Assembly (NCBI GenBank): GCA_002396385.1
Contig: DGTD01000074.1
Location: 1-39,617, forward strand
Direction of reading: 5' to 3'
Source of the DNA: Bacteroidales bacterium UBA4345
GTDB lineage: Bacteria; Bacteroidota; Bacteroidia; Bacteroidales; Paludibacteraceae
Length of the DNA stretch: 39,617 nt
Shown piece by piece: positions 1 through 8,444 of this stretch; the stretch's first letter is position 1; each line of letters opens with the position of its first letter. Position numbers and translations under genes: made by a program. Below the pieces are notes generated by a model. It saw only the letters and a list, made by a program, of their open reading frames with translations, was not told the origin of the DNA and searched no databases.

Positions 1-1032
1 CTGTCGATGTTCATCTACGACAAGCGCCAGGGCGGTGTTGACGTGCGCCGTATCGAGAACAAGCTCGGTATCCACGGCTCACCTACCTGCGAATTGGTAT
101 ACAAGAACGCTAAGGCAGAACTTTGCGGCGACCGCAAACTCGGTCTTATCAAATATGTGATGTCTTTGATGAACGGCGCCCGTCTGGGTATCGCTGCCCA
201 GTCTGTAGGTCTTTCTCAGGCTGCTTACAACGAGGGTCTCGCTTATGCGAAAGACCGTGCACAGTTCGGTAAGAACATCATCAACTTCCCTGCTGTTTAC
301 GATATGCTCGCCATCATGAAGGCGAAACTCGACGCAGGTCGTTCTTTGTTCTACCAGTGCGCTCGCTACGTTGATGTGTACAAGGCGCTTGAAGACATTG
401 AGCGCAGCCGCAAGCTCACCCCTGAGGAGAGAAAGGAATGCAAGACCTTCGCTAAGTTGGCCGACGCCTTCACTCCGCTTGCCAAGGGTATGAACTCTGA
501 GTACTGTAACCAGAACGCATACGACTGTATCCAGATTCACGGTGGTTCAGGTTTCATGCTCGAGTACGCTTGTCAGCGCATCTACCGCGACGCCCGTATC
601 ACTTCTATCTACGAGGGTACTACCCAGTTGCAGACAGTGGCTGCTATCCGCTACGTTACTTCTGGCTTCTACAGCAATGTCCTCAACGACTATCTGCAGG
701 AAGAAGTTGCTGCCGAGTTCGCTGGTTTGAAGAGCACTGCTGCCGCTATGGTTAAGAAGTACGAAGAGGCTGTGGCTAAGGTGAACGCTGCTGAAAACGA
801 CGAGCTGCACGACTTCTTGGCACGCCGCTTGTACGAAATGGCTGCCGACTGTATCATGAGCCTGCTCATCATTAAGGATGCCAGCAACCGTCCGGACCTC
901 TTCGCTAAGAGCGCTAACGTATACGTACGCTTCGCAGAAAGCGAAATCGAGAAGCACTACAACTACGTTATGAAGTTCGATGCTGCTCTTCTCCCTAACT
1001 TCCGTCAGGTTGAAGCTCCTGCTGCTGAATAA
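1..1032 (+). CDS. acyl-CoA dehydrogenase, 3' part
   Basis: The reading frame is open from the first base of the window, so this is the C-terminal ~343 residues of a longer protein; the family here usually runs to ~570 residues. It should oxidise an acyl-CoA at the alpha-beta bond with FAD and pass electrons to ETF in the cytoplasm. Seen in the sequence: the helical C-terminal domain with the block AYAKDRAQFGK, the flavin/CoA segment IHGGSGFMLEYACQRIYRDAR, and directly after it the conserved SIYEGTTQLQ block near the active site. Codon use is that of a well-expressed host gene, GC-balanced. A strong terminator follows 23 bp after the stop, so it ends its transcription unit. The true start lies upstream of the window. 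Family assignment is firm; substrate (butyryl-CoA-like or longer) cannot be told. Confidence 0.93.
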   Translation: MSMFIYDKRQGGVDVRRIENKLGIHGSPTCELVYKNAKAELCGDRKLGLIKYVMSLMNGARLGIAAQSVGLSQAAYNEGLAYAKDRAQFGKNIINFPAVYDMLAIMKAKLDAGRSLFYQCARYVDVYKALEDIERSRKLTPEERKECKTFAKLADAFTPLAKGMNSEYCNQNAYDCIQIHGGSGFMLEYACQRIYRDARITSIYEGTTQLQTVAAIRYVTSGFYSNVLNDYLQEEVAAEFAGLKSTAAAMVKKYEEAVAKVNAAENDELHDFLARRLYEMAADCIMSLLIIKDASNRPDLFAKSANVYVRFAESEIEKHYNYVMKFDAALLPNFRQVEAPAAE

Positions 1033-1054
1033 TCTTTATTCGCAACATATTTCT

Positions 1055-1088
1055 AAATCCCGCAAGACACCTCTTGCGGGATTTTTTT
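1055..1088 (+). terminator. Rho-independent terminator of the acyl-CoA dehydrogenase gene
   Basis: A perfect 13-bp stem (1055-1067 with 1072-1084, core CCCGCAAG/CTTGCGGG) has a 4-base loop CACC and runs into a T stretch. It marks the end of the core-gene unit; the island repeats begin about 120 bp later. Confidence 0.9.
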
Positions 1089-1206
1089 ATTTCTCCGTAG
1101 GAAGCCTGCACCATCCGTAACTGGGGGCGACTGACCCAGGCTGGCACACGCTGCGGGGCCTATCTGGAGGGCTGTTGCTTGGGAAAATCTAGATAAAAAA
1201 CAGAAC

Positions 1207-1520
1207 ACTGATTTAACAGAATTTTTGAGCTCGAGATTCACGAAACGTTCGAATTCAGAACGTTCTGCCCTACCAGAGGTTGCACGCGAACAGTGCGGTC
1301 GGCAGACCGAGCCCTCGTCGCCTGTCGTTTCATCGCTCCCCCGTCTGGAAGACGGTATCTTCCCTAACCGGGTATGTAGGAATGGCCCGCCATTCCAACG
1401 TGCCCGGATTTCCACACGCCGTCAGTGCGTTTGGAAAACGCTACGAGCCAACCTTGTGTTTCAGAACACGAAATTCACGAGAAAACACGATTACCCACAT
1501 AGTTCGCACTATGTGACGAT
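1207..1520 (+). repeat. composite multi-hairpin repeat, copy R1
   Basis: Copy R1 of a dispersed repeat. Shared blocks in order: a leader with ATTCACGAAAC; hairpin B (1341-1355, CCGTCT-GGA-AGACGG); hairpin C (1368-1407, outer arms CCGGGTATG/CGTGCCCGG, inner GGAATGG/CCATTCC); hairpin D (1427-1441, GCGTTT-GGA-AAACGC); a second ATTCACGA block; hairpin F (1496-1515, CACATAGT-TCGC-ACTATGTG). It matches R2 (3314-3628) almost base for base in length, at an offset of 2107-2108. Long frames through it encode no recognisable protein and appear to be a by-product of the repeat. The stretch 1089-1206 before it holds nothing I can name; 1521-1635 is the leader of the next gene. Confidence 0.85.
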
Positions 1521-1635
1521 TTACCCTGACCACAAGGCAGGAATGGCTCACAAGAAAGATATGGTAGCCGCCGTTTTACCCTCTATATGGAACAAAAGTA
1601 TTATATTTACAGATTGGAAAAACGATTCATACAGC

Positions 1636-3318
1636 ATGAAAGGCATTCAAGACACCAGCACCAATTATTTCGGAGCAATCTTAAAGGAAGCGGACAAATA
1701 TGTAGTCCCTAAATTTCAAAGAGATTATTCTTGGGACAAAGACCAGTGGGACGACCTATGGAACGACATTGAATCGACTCTTTCCGAAGAAGAAGGTGAG
1801 CACTATATGGGTTATCTTGTCCTTCAAAAAACAGGCGTCATAAGGAACATCATCGACGGGCAGCAACGCTTCACGACCATCACCCTGCTTATACTTGCAG
1901 CCATCAAGCTAGTCAAAGCATTAGCAGAGAAGGGAGTGGAAAAAGAAGAGAACGAAGTACGATGGAAGGAGATGATGAATACCTACATCGGCTTTAAGGA
2001 TACGGTCACCTTAGACTACGACAACAAATTGGTTCTTAACAGGAATAACGACCCCTATTACAAAGACTATATTGTAAAATTGGGCGAATTGCGCATCCGG
2101 AACACGAAAAAGACCGAAAAACTGATGAAGAGTTGTTTTGAATTTTTCGAGAGTAAACTCAAGAAAAAGGGATTTGAACATGGGAAGGACTATGCGGCTT
2201 ATATCCAAAAAGTGGTTTCCTGCCTCTACTTCACCGAGATTATAGTGTCAGACGAGTTGAATGCGTTCAAAGTATTTGAGACCCTGAATGCGAGAGGGGT
2301 ACAATTATCATCGGCCGACCTGTTGAAGAATTACCTGTTCTCTTTGGTCGACAAAGAGTCGAGCCACCCCGAGCGCCTCAATTCGTTAGAGGAAAAATGG
2401 GCCAGACTCACGTCAAATAACAAGTCGGAACATCTACCCGACTTTATACGCTATTATTGGAATACCAGTCACAAAACGATACGGAAGAACTACGTTTTCA
2501 AGACCCTCAGAGATGAGATTAAAACGCAAGAGCAGGTTTTCGCCCTCTTGGACGACATGTTGACCTATAGCGACGTTTATGTCGCTCTTCATGACAAAAA
2601 CGACGAATTTTGGAACGAATATGATAGCGGAATAAGGAAACAGATAGGCTTGCTTAATCTATTCGGATTTAAACAACCTCTCTCTCTGCTTATGGTTTCA
2701 TGCCTTAAACTCGACAAAGACGAATTTAAGAAACTGCTCAAACTAATAATAAACATCTGTGTCAGGTATAATGTAATTTGTGACAGGAATCCAAACGACC
2801 AGGAAGGACCATTCAACAATTTGTCGATTTATGTAAGCAAATACAGTCGCGCCGACTATGCCTTACTTAATTCGATCATAATAAACGATGAATTGTTTAA
2901 GGAAGCCTTTTCAAGGTTTTCCATCAGTTATGAGAAATCGGCAAATGCGAAGAAAATAAGATACCTGCTTGGCGCCATTGAGAATGTGAAAGGCAATATC
3001 CGTTCGGTTGACCCTTTCTCCGAGGAGGCTACTATCGAGCATATAATGCCCCGCCACTACGAAAATTGGGATATTGAAGACGAGGTCGGCCAGCGTACTG
3101 TGGACAAATTGGGGAACATGTGCCTGCTGGAACCTGATAAGAACAGAAAAATTTCCGATGCCGCATACGAGGAAAAGAAAAAGGTGTATCAAACTTCTAT
3201 CTATGGTACGACCAAGCGAATTCCCGAATTTTTCCCCTCTTGGGGAGAGGATGAAGTGGAAAGACGGCAAGAAAATATGGCGAAAACGGCGACCTCGGTT
3301 TGGACTGTAAAATACTGA
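1636..3318 (+). CDS. DUF262/DUF1524 protein, GmrSD-type modification-dependent endonuclease
   Basis: A 560-aa protein of the fused GmrS-GmrD type. Known members use a ParB-like DUF262 domain to bind and hydrolyse nucleotide and an HNH-like DUF1524 domain to cut phage DNA carrying modified bases. Seen here: the N-terminal PKFQRDYSW block (residues 25-33), the DUF262 signature DGQQRFTT (74-81), a helical middle, and the C-terminal HNH-like motif IEHIMPRH (E468-H469) followed by LGN (N494) and the usual N-x-S...K...Y tail. I place the start at 1636 because MKGIQDTS matches the normal family beginning; the frame stays open far upstream, through repeat R1, but that part is not family-like. An in-frame ATG at 1543 is the alternative. 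The stop codon lies inside repeat R2, so the gene sits exactly between two direct repeats. Family call firm; which modification it recognises is unknown. Confidence 0.88.
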   Translation: MKGIQDTSTNYFGAILKEADKYVVPKFQRDYSWDKDQWDDLWNDIESTLSEEEGEHYMGYLVLQKTGVIRNIIDGQQRFTTITLLILAAIKLVKALAEKGVEKEENEVRWKEMMNTYIGFKDTVTLDYDNKLVLNRNNDPYYKDYIVKLGELRIRNTKKTEKLMKSCFEFFESKLKKKGFEHGKDYAAYIQKVVSCLYFTEIIVSDELNAFKVFETLNARGVQLSSADLLKNYLFSLVDKESSHPERLNSLEEKWARLTSNNKSEHLPDFIRYYWNTSHKTIRKNYVFKTLRDEIKTQEQVFALLDDMLTYSDVYVALHDKNDEFWNEYDSGIRKQIGLLNLFGFKQPLSLLMVSCLKLDKDEFKKLLKLIINICVRYNVICDRNPNDQEGPFNNLSIYVSKYSRADYALLNSIIINDELFKEAFSRFSISYEKSANAKKIRYLLGAIENVKGNIRSVDPFSEEATIEHIMPRHYENWDIEDEVGQRTVDKLGNMCLLEPDKNRKISDAAYEEKKKVYQTSIYGTTKRIPEFFPSWGEDEVERRQENMAKTATSVWTVKY

Positions 3319-3628
3319 TTTAACAATTTTTTTGAGCACGAGATTCACGAAACGCACGAACACAGCACAGCTCCGTCCTGCCAGAGGTTGCACGCGAACA
3401 GTGCGGTCGGCAGACAGTGCCCTCGTCGCCTGTTTTTTCGTTGCTGTCCGTCTGGAAGACGGTAGCTCGATAACCGGGTATGGGGAAAAGGTGGAACCGT
3501 TTCCCCGTGCCCGGAATAAAACACGCCGTCAGTGCGTTTGGAAAACGCTACGAGCCAACCTTGTGGTTCAGAGCACGAAATTCACGAAAAAACACGATTA
3601 CCCACATAGTTTGCACTATGTAACCGAT
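3314..3628 (+). repeat. composite multi-hairpin repeat, copy R2
   Basis: Copy R2, a direct repeat of R1, beginning at ACTGATTTAACA over the stop codon of the DUF262 gene. Hairpin B 3448-3462, hairpin C 3474-3514, hairpin D 3534-3548, hairpin F 3604-3623. In hairpin C the outer arms are as in R1, but the inner stem is GGGGAAA/TTTCCCC instead of GGAATGG/CCATTCC: both arms have changed together. R1 and R2 could recombine and excise the DUF262 gene, leaving one copy. Confidence 0.85.
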
Positions 3629-4179
3629 AAAGTTTCTCAGGAGTGTCTTCTGTGAAATGAAAATCAGGATAAACTGCTCTAATATTATTAAGACAAAAAC
3701 AACCTAATTCTATAAACTGATTCCTAAAATCAAGAAATCCTACCATAATTTATTTCTTTTTTCACACAAAATATAAGATTATGGAATTTAAAACAATTCT
3801 ATAATCTTATAAAATTGTATGATTATAGAAATATTTTACCAAATGTATTTCAAACCAAACGGAAAATCAGATTTTGCGTAACTATCTCCGTCACCCAAAA
3901 GAACCCAAGTTTAGGCATTTTGCTCTGGTGGAGTATGCGTTCAGTCGCAGTTTGTCGCCTACCATGGGACGAAATTACCCGCATATTAAAGTACGAATGT
4001 CGAGTAATTGATTATAGGTCCGTTTGAATACTAATTGCAGAGGCGGAATAATGCCATCCGAAAAGCGCAAAAGATAATGATTCGGCTACAAATTCGTTAT
4101 AAAAACATAAAAAGAAAGCCATTATTATGGCTATTCAGAAAAATGTTAACACCTTTGCATAGAACTATATAAAATTACG
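3629..4179. other. non-coding AT-rich region upstream of the restriction operon
   Basis: About 550 bp without a convincing gene. A 70-codon frame at 3815-4027 has no family-like features. It contains the long inverted repeat 3773-3810, further half-sites of the same motif at 3706-3715 and 3821-3830, a small hairpin AGCCAT-TATT-ATGGCT (4115-4130), and just upstream of the HTH gene a TTTGCA block (about 4155) that could belong to a poor promoter. No clean TAnnTTTG box is visible. Confidence 0.5.
3773..3810. promoter_or_regulatory. 16-bp-arm inverted repeat with extra half-sites, putative operator
   Basis: The arms 3773-3788 and 3795-3810 (ATAAGATTATGGAATT and its near-complement) pair at 15 of 16 positions around a 6-base centre. 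The half-motif AATTCTATAA occurs again at 3706-3715 and, inverted, at 3821-3830, giving four related sites within 125 bp. No T-run follows, so a terminator is less likely than a repressor-binding cluster. Which protein binds is unknown; the frameshifted HTH gene at 4180 is one candidate. Confidence 0.5.
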
Positions 4180-4387
4180 ATGGACGAATTGAATCAATTA
4201 AAGGTTGTGCTGGTTAAACAGAAGAAAACTAACAAGTGGCTTGCAGAGCAACTTGGTGTTAGCACTACAACCCCAAGTCGGTGGTGCTCCAATGAATCAC
4301 AGCCTAACCTTCAAACATTAAACAAAATAGCAAAAGTTCTTACATGTTAACAAGAAGGACTTATTGGCATATAGCAAATTGGAATAA
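4180..4387 (+). pseudogene. small XRE-type HTH regulator, frameshifted near the 3' end
   Basis: The first frame gives 56 residues and stops at 4350. They form a Cro/XRE helix-turn-helix: NKWLAEQLGVSTTTPSRWCSN, then QPNLQTLNKIAKVL. The normal ending of this Bacteroidota family (VNxKDLL...) is present, but in the next frame: 4346-4387 reads VNKKDLLAYSKLE and stop. One extra base around 4342-4345 therefore splits the gene. Either the regulator is truncated by 14 residues, or the join is made by ribosomal frameshifting, or a base was mis-called. It precedes the restriction operon by 27 bp on the same strand and is the obvious candidate for its controller protein, as in many restriction-modification systems. 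Confidence 0.7.
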
Positions 4388-4414
4388 AGTTGAATCAAAT
4401 AACAAAGAAACAAT

Positions 4415-6772
4415 ATGGCAGTCCAAATTGAAGAGTTCGATGATTTCAAAGTAGCTGAAGATTCAGTAGAAATTGAAAGCATTTTGGTAAATAATATAGT
4501 TGCAAAAGAGCTTACTGAAGTTGAACAGTACAAAGAAGATGTACTGGACGAGATTCTTGGTATGGCAGAAAATCCTAAGGATGAACTCACCCAGCTAGTT
4601 GTTGGCTATATTCAGGCTATGGGTGATGTTGATCAGGTGAACATCTGTTGTTATGACAATGGAAACGGTGTCGCACTTGATGGATGGGGTTTCAATGGAG
4701 ATGAAGACTTGGTTTCCATAGATCTTTTCCTCAGTGTCTATCAAGACCCTGAAAACGTGAAAATAAGTGCCAATGAACTTGACCGCCATTTTAATTGGCT
4801 TTATAGATTCTTTGAACAGTCACAAAACGGTAAGGTTCTAGGAAAGATTCAAGACACCAAGAGTGATCTTTATCAAGTCGCAGACCTTATTCACAGTACA
4901 AAAAAGATAGATCGTATTCGTCTTTTCTTGTTGACCAATGCCATAGCACCTTCTAACTACGAGAAAGAATCAGCAGAGTTTGACGATGGAACAACATGCG
5001 AATATATTATTTGGGATGCAAAACGTGTAATGCGCCAACATAACATCATATCGGGAAAAGATCCAATTGTAGTTGATTTTGATGCAGATTATAACAGTCC
5101 TCTGCCATGTATTCAGATGCCTGATGTGTCAGAGAATGTGTCCTGTTACCTTTGTGTTATTCCTGGTACTGTACTCTCACAGATTTATCATAAATACCAT
5201 CAACAGATACTTGAACAAAATGTTCGTACCTTCCTTCAGTTCAAAGGAGCCAGCAATAAGGGAATTCGTGATACAATGATTGGTCACAGAGCAACAAACA
5301 GTGAAAAACTGAAAGGTATTGAAGATTCCGACCCAGAACCAGACATGTTCTTTGCCTATAATAACGGTATCTCTACTACAGCTGCAGATATTGATATACG
5401 CAAGACGGATAATGGCATGGAGATTACTCGCATTAAGGATTGGCAGATTGTCAACGGAGGTCAGACAACTGCCAGTATCAATGCTGTGTTTGGCATGAAG
5501 GGTGTGAACACCACCAAATTGTCCAAGGTTTTTGTCAGTATGAAGGTCTCTGTAATCAAAGATAAAGATAAGCAGAACGTAATTGTACAGAAAATTTCAA
5601 AGTTTGCCAATACACAGTCTGCAGTCAAAAAGTCGGACTTCAATATCAACGAACCCTTCCTTGTCGACATCGAGAATCAGTCTCGCCAGGAATGGTGCAA
5701 AACGCCATCTGGCAAACTTGTAAGCAAGTGGTTCTTTGAACGCACTCGTGGTCAGTATCTTGATAAGGCAAATCGTAATAATACAGCAGCCTCTCAGCGT
5801 GATTTTTATGCAGAGTATCCTAAAAATCAAATGTTTGATAAGACGCTATTATCTAAGTTCATGATGGCATGGATGGAGAATCCAGCAATTGTCTGCAAAG
5901 GTGGGGAGAATAACTATGCGGTATTCTTTAACCGTATCAAAGCTCTTGGTATAAAGTTCGATACCAACGTGTATCGTCGCACCATAGCCAAGGGCATTCT
6001 ATTTAAGGCTATTGATGCTTTCTATGGTAAGGATGGTATTGCCCTTCCAGGTTACAAATCAAACATGGTCGCTTATACGTTGTCGGCTCTTAGTATGTTG
6101 TCAGGTAAAAAACTTGACTTGATTTCTATTTGGAACGAACAATATGTAATGAACCTTTCAGTTCAAACAACCATGACAATTGACCTTTACAGTGTTTACG
6201 CTAAGTTAGTCAATGGTCAGCAACATATTTCATATAAGGTTAAAGAGCAATACACCACAACAGAAGGTAAAAAACGTAATCGTTTCGTAAATGTAGATAT
6301 CCCTAAAGAAGATTTGGAAAAATTAAAGAACACTACTCTTTATCGTGTACTTGAACATGTAAAGAAGATAGAGCCTGTCATTTGGGATCATGTGGTTAAT
6401 GTTGATGAAGGAACCAATATCAACGAGTGGACAAAGTCTACTAGATGTTGGGATGCTCTTAAGACCAAACTCAATAATCAAGGTGCAGATTTTTCTGTTC
6501 CAATGAATCTTTTAGCTGCGACCAGTGAACAGGAAACCGAGATTAACGAGGCGCAGCAAGCTGTCATTAACGCAGCTGGTGGCATTGATGCTGAGACTTG
6601 GTGCAGTATTAGTAAGTGGGTCAAGGAACATGATGGTCTTACGCCTGCAGAAATTTCGTTCATAGGTAACTTTGCTTACATGGTTAAGCGTAACCGTCCT
6701 TATACCTACAAACAAGCTAAATGGGCACTTGCTATATACGAAAAGGTAAAAAGGCTTGGCTGGCAAGCATAA
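4415..6772 (+). CDS. AIPR-family protein (abortive infection phage resistance)
   Basis: A 785-aa cytoplasmic protein with the AIPR hallmarks: QFKGASNKGIRDTM, the block FFAYNNGIS (around residues 312-320) and VNGGQTTAS (346-354). Members occur in phage-resistance loci, often beside C5 methyltransferases; their biochemical activity is not established. Here it is the first full gene of a six-gene operon and is followed after 15 bp by the helicase. The ~200 residues before the signature and the long C-terminal part (after ~residue 400) match nothing I recognise. Size fits the larger AIPR proteins. No frameshift or truncation is seen. Family call firm; role as sensor, effector or restriction subunit open. 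Confidence 0.85.
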   Translation: MAVQIEEFDDFKVAEDSVEIESILVNNIVAKELTEVEQYKEDVLDEILGMAENPKDELTQLVVGYIQAMGDVDQVNICCYDNGNGVALDGWGFNGDEDLVSIDLFLSVYQDPENVKISANELDRHFNWLYRFFEQSQNGKVLGKIQDTKSDLYQVADLIHSTKKIDRIRLFLLTNAIAPSNYEKESAEFDDGTTCEYIIWDAKRVMRQHNIISGKDPIVVDFDADYNSPLPCIQMPDVSENVSCYLCVIPGTVLSQIYHKYHQQILEQNVRTFLQFKGASNKGIRDTMIGHRATNSEKLKGIEDSDPEPDMFFAYNNGISTTAADIDIRKTDNGMEITRIKDWQIVNGGQTTASINAVFGMKGVNTTKLSKVFVSMKVSVIKDKDKQNVIVQKISKFANTQSAVKKSDFNINEPFLVDIENQSRQEWCKTPSGKLVSKWFFERTRGQYLDKANRNNTAASQRDFYAEYPKNQMFDKTLLSKFMMAWMENPAIVCKGGENNYAVFFNRIKALGIKFDTNVYRRTIAKGILFKAIDAFYGKDGIALPGYKSNMVAYTLSALSMLSGKKLDLISIWNEQYVMNLSVQTTMTIDLYSVYAKLVNGQQHISYKVKEQYTTTEGKKRNRFVNVDIPKEDLEKLKNTTLYRVLEHVKKIEPVIWDHVVNVDEGTNINEWTKSTRCWDALKTKLNNQGADFSVPMNLLAATSEQETEINEAQQAVINAAGGIDAETWCSISKWVKEHDGLTPAEISFIGNFAYMVKRNRPYTYKQAKWALAIYEKVKRLGWQA

Positions 6773-6787
6773 GTCTATAAGAAAACG

Positions 6788-8443
6788 ATGGAAGATTATA
6801 TCGACAAAGAAGTTGAGCGCGTGGAGGCGTATGCCGGACCTCTGATTCAGTTCTCACATATAGAAGCTGATAATAGAGGTTTACGTCCATACCAGCAGCA
6901 GATGAAAGAGGAAATCTATTCCCTTTGGGACAAAATAGATAATCTCATGATTCAGATGCCTACTGGTACGGGTAAGACAATTGTATTCACTTCTGTGGTT
7001 CGAGATATCCAACGTTGGTGCAAGGTTCACAGTCAAGATTCTAAGATTCTAATAATAGCCCATCGTAAAGAGCTCATAACCCAAGCGAGTGGCAAACTTA
7101 ATGATATTCCTCATGGTATCATTATGAGCGGAACGAAACAGGAAATGCAACATATGGTTCAAGTAGCCAGCATTCAGACTTTCATGTCCTGTCGCAACTA
7201 CGAAATAATGCGTCATTATCGTTTCGACTATATTATCATTGACGAAGCCCATCACAGCATTGCGTCAGGATATCAGAAACTATGGGAGATGTATCCACAT
7301 TCAAAGAAATTGGGTGTAACTGCAACTCCTTGGCGTATGAACCATTGCGGCTTTCGTTCACTTTATTCAGAGATAGTTTTATCAAAACCGATAGAGTGGT
7401 TTGTCAACGAGCATTATCTGAGTAATTATGACTATATCAGCATTCGTCGTAATTCAGAAATCCAAAAAACAGTCAATTCCATTGACCGTTACGGGATTGA
7501 TGGTGACTATCTTGAAGCAGAATTGAGCAATGTGTTCGATTGTGATCATATACGTGCTGAGCTATATAAAAGCTATAAGAAGTTTGCAGATGGTAAGAAA
7601 GGTATTATCTATGCTATTGATCGTCGACATGCTGTAAATATCCAAGAACTATATGCTTCCCATGGTGTAAGTATACGCATGATCGACGGAACCACCCTAG
7701 CGGATGAGAGACAATCCATCATAGATGATTTCAAGGCTGGAGTAGTACGAGTGATAGTCAATGTTAATATCTTTTCTGAGGGCTTTGACTGCCCAGATAT
7801 TGAATTTATACAATTGGCTCGGCCAACACGTTCTCTTACGATGTATCTCCAGCAAGTTGGACGTGGCTTGCGCATATCTGATGGCAAGGAAAAGAGTCTT
7901 ATTCTTGACAATGTAGGGCTTTACAATCGTTTCGGAACGCCTATGGCAAATCGTCACTGGCGACATCATTTCAATGGAAGTGAAACAAGTGGAGAAGACG
8001 GTTGGAATGATGGCGGTCTTCTAACAAAAGATATCGAGACCTATGACAGGGAACCTGACTATTCTGAGGGAGACGAAGAAATGGAAGTTGTAGAGCATGC
8101 AGAAGGAAAGAAACAGGTACGCTCTTCTGAGTCGGAAGACACAGAACAAGGCATTGGCGAGTACAATGTATTCCGTGACCGTAAAACAGGGCTATATGGC
8201 GTGTGTGACCGTAGAAATCGAACTGTTGTTCCACCCATGTATGAAGAAATGCGTCCCTATTTCAAAGGCTATATTCCCTTCAAGCATAATGGGAAATGGG
8301 GAATTATGCTTAAAAACGGTACGATTAAGGTAAAGCCTAAGTACTATTATATTGGTCCTTTCATTGATGGGGTCGCAGAAATAAAAAATACAGAATATTC
8401 ACCAAGTTACCATATCAATGGTAAGCTCGAAAAAATTGATTAG
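6788..8443 (+). CDS. DEAH-box superfamily 2 helicase with C-terminal WG repeats
   Basis: A 551-aa ATP-dependent nucleic-acid motor. Motifs in order: Walker A MPTGTGKT (57-64), IAHRKELI (motif Ia), DEAH box IIDEAHHS (D152-H155), VTATPWR (III), VNIFSEGFDCP (V) and QQVGRGLR (355-362, VI). This is the compact UvrB/Res-type core common in restriction systems. Unusually, after an acidic linker (about 420-455), residues ~460-551 form WG beta-repeats: GLYGVCDRR, NGKWGIMLKNG and their spacing partners. WG repeats are common in Bacteroidota but I do not know them as a standard tail of restriction helicases. It starts 15 bp after the AIPR stop and ends 1 bp before the methyltransferase ATG, so co-translation is likely. 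Helicase call very firm; the WG tail probably binds a partner (inference). Confidence 0.9.
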   Translation: MEDYIDKEVERVEAYAGPLIQFSHIEADNRGLRPYQQQMKEEIYSLWDKIDNLMIQMPTGTGKTIVFTSVVRDIQRWCKVHSQDSKILIIAHRKELITQASGKLNDIPHGIIMSGTKQEMQHMVQVASIQTFMSCRNYEIMRHYRFDYIIIDEAHHSIASGYQKLWEMYPHSKKLGVTATPWRMNHCGFRSLYSEIVLSKPIEWFVNEHYLSNYDYISIRRNSEIQKTVNSIDRYGIDGDYLEAELSNVFDCDHIRAELYKSYKKFADGKKGIIYAIDRRHAVNIQELYASHGVSIRMIDGTTLADERQSIIDDFKAGVVRVIVNVNIFSEGFDCPDIEFIQLARPTRSLTMYLQQVGRGLRISDGKEKSLILDNVGLYNRFGTPMANRHWRHHFNGSETSGEDGWNDGGLLTKDIETYDREPDYSEGDEEMEVVEHAEGKKQVRSSESEDTEQGIGEYNVFRDRKTGLYGVCDRRNRTVVPPMYEEMRPYFKGYIPFKHNGKWGIMLKNGTIKVKPKYYYIGPFIDGVAEIKNTEYSPSYHINGKLEKID

Positions 8444-8444
8444 A

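Noticed and set aside
1225..1635. Open frame extending the DUF262 protein upstream by 137 codons
   Set aside because: It runs through repeat R1, lacks family similarity, and the normal family N-terminus begins at 1636.
3332..3655. 107-codon frame after the DUF262 gene
   Set aside because: Lies inside repeat R2; the peptide mirrors the one read through R1, so it reflects the repeat and not a gene.
3815..4027. 70-codon frame upstream of the HTH gene
   Set aside because: No recognisable composition or motif, no promoter or start context; judged chance.
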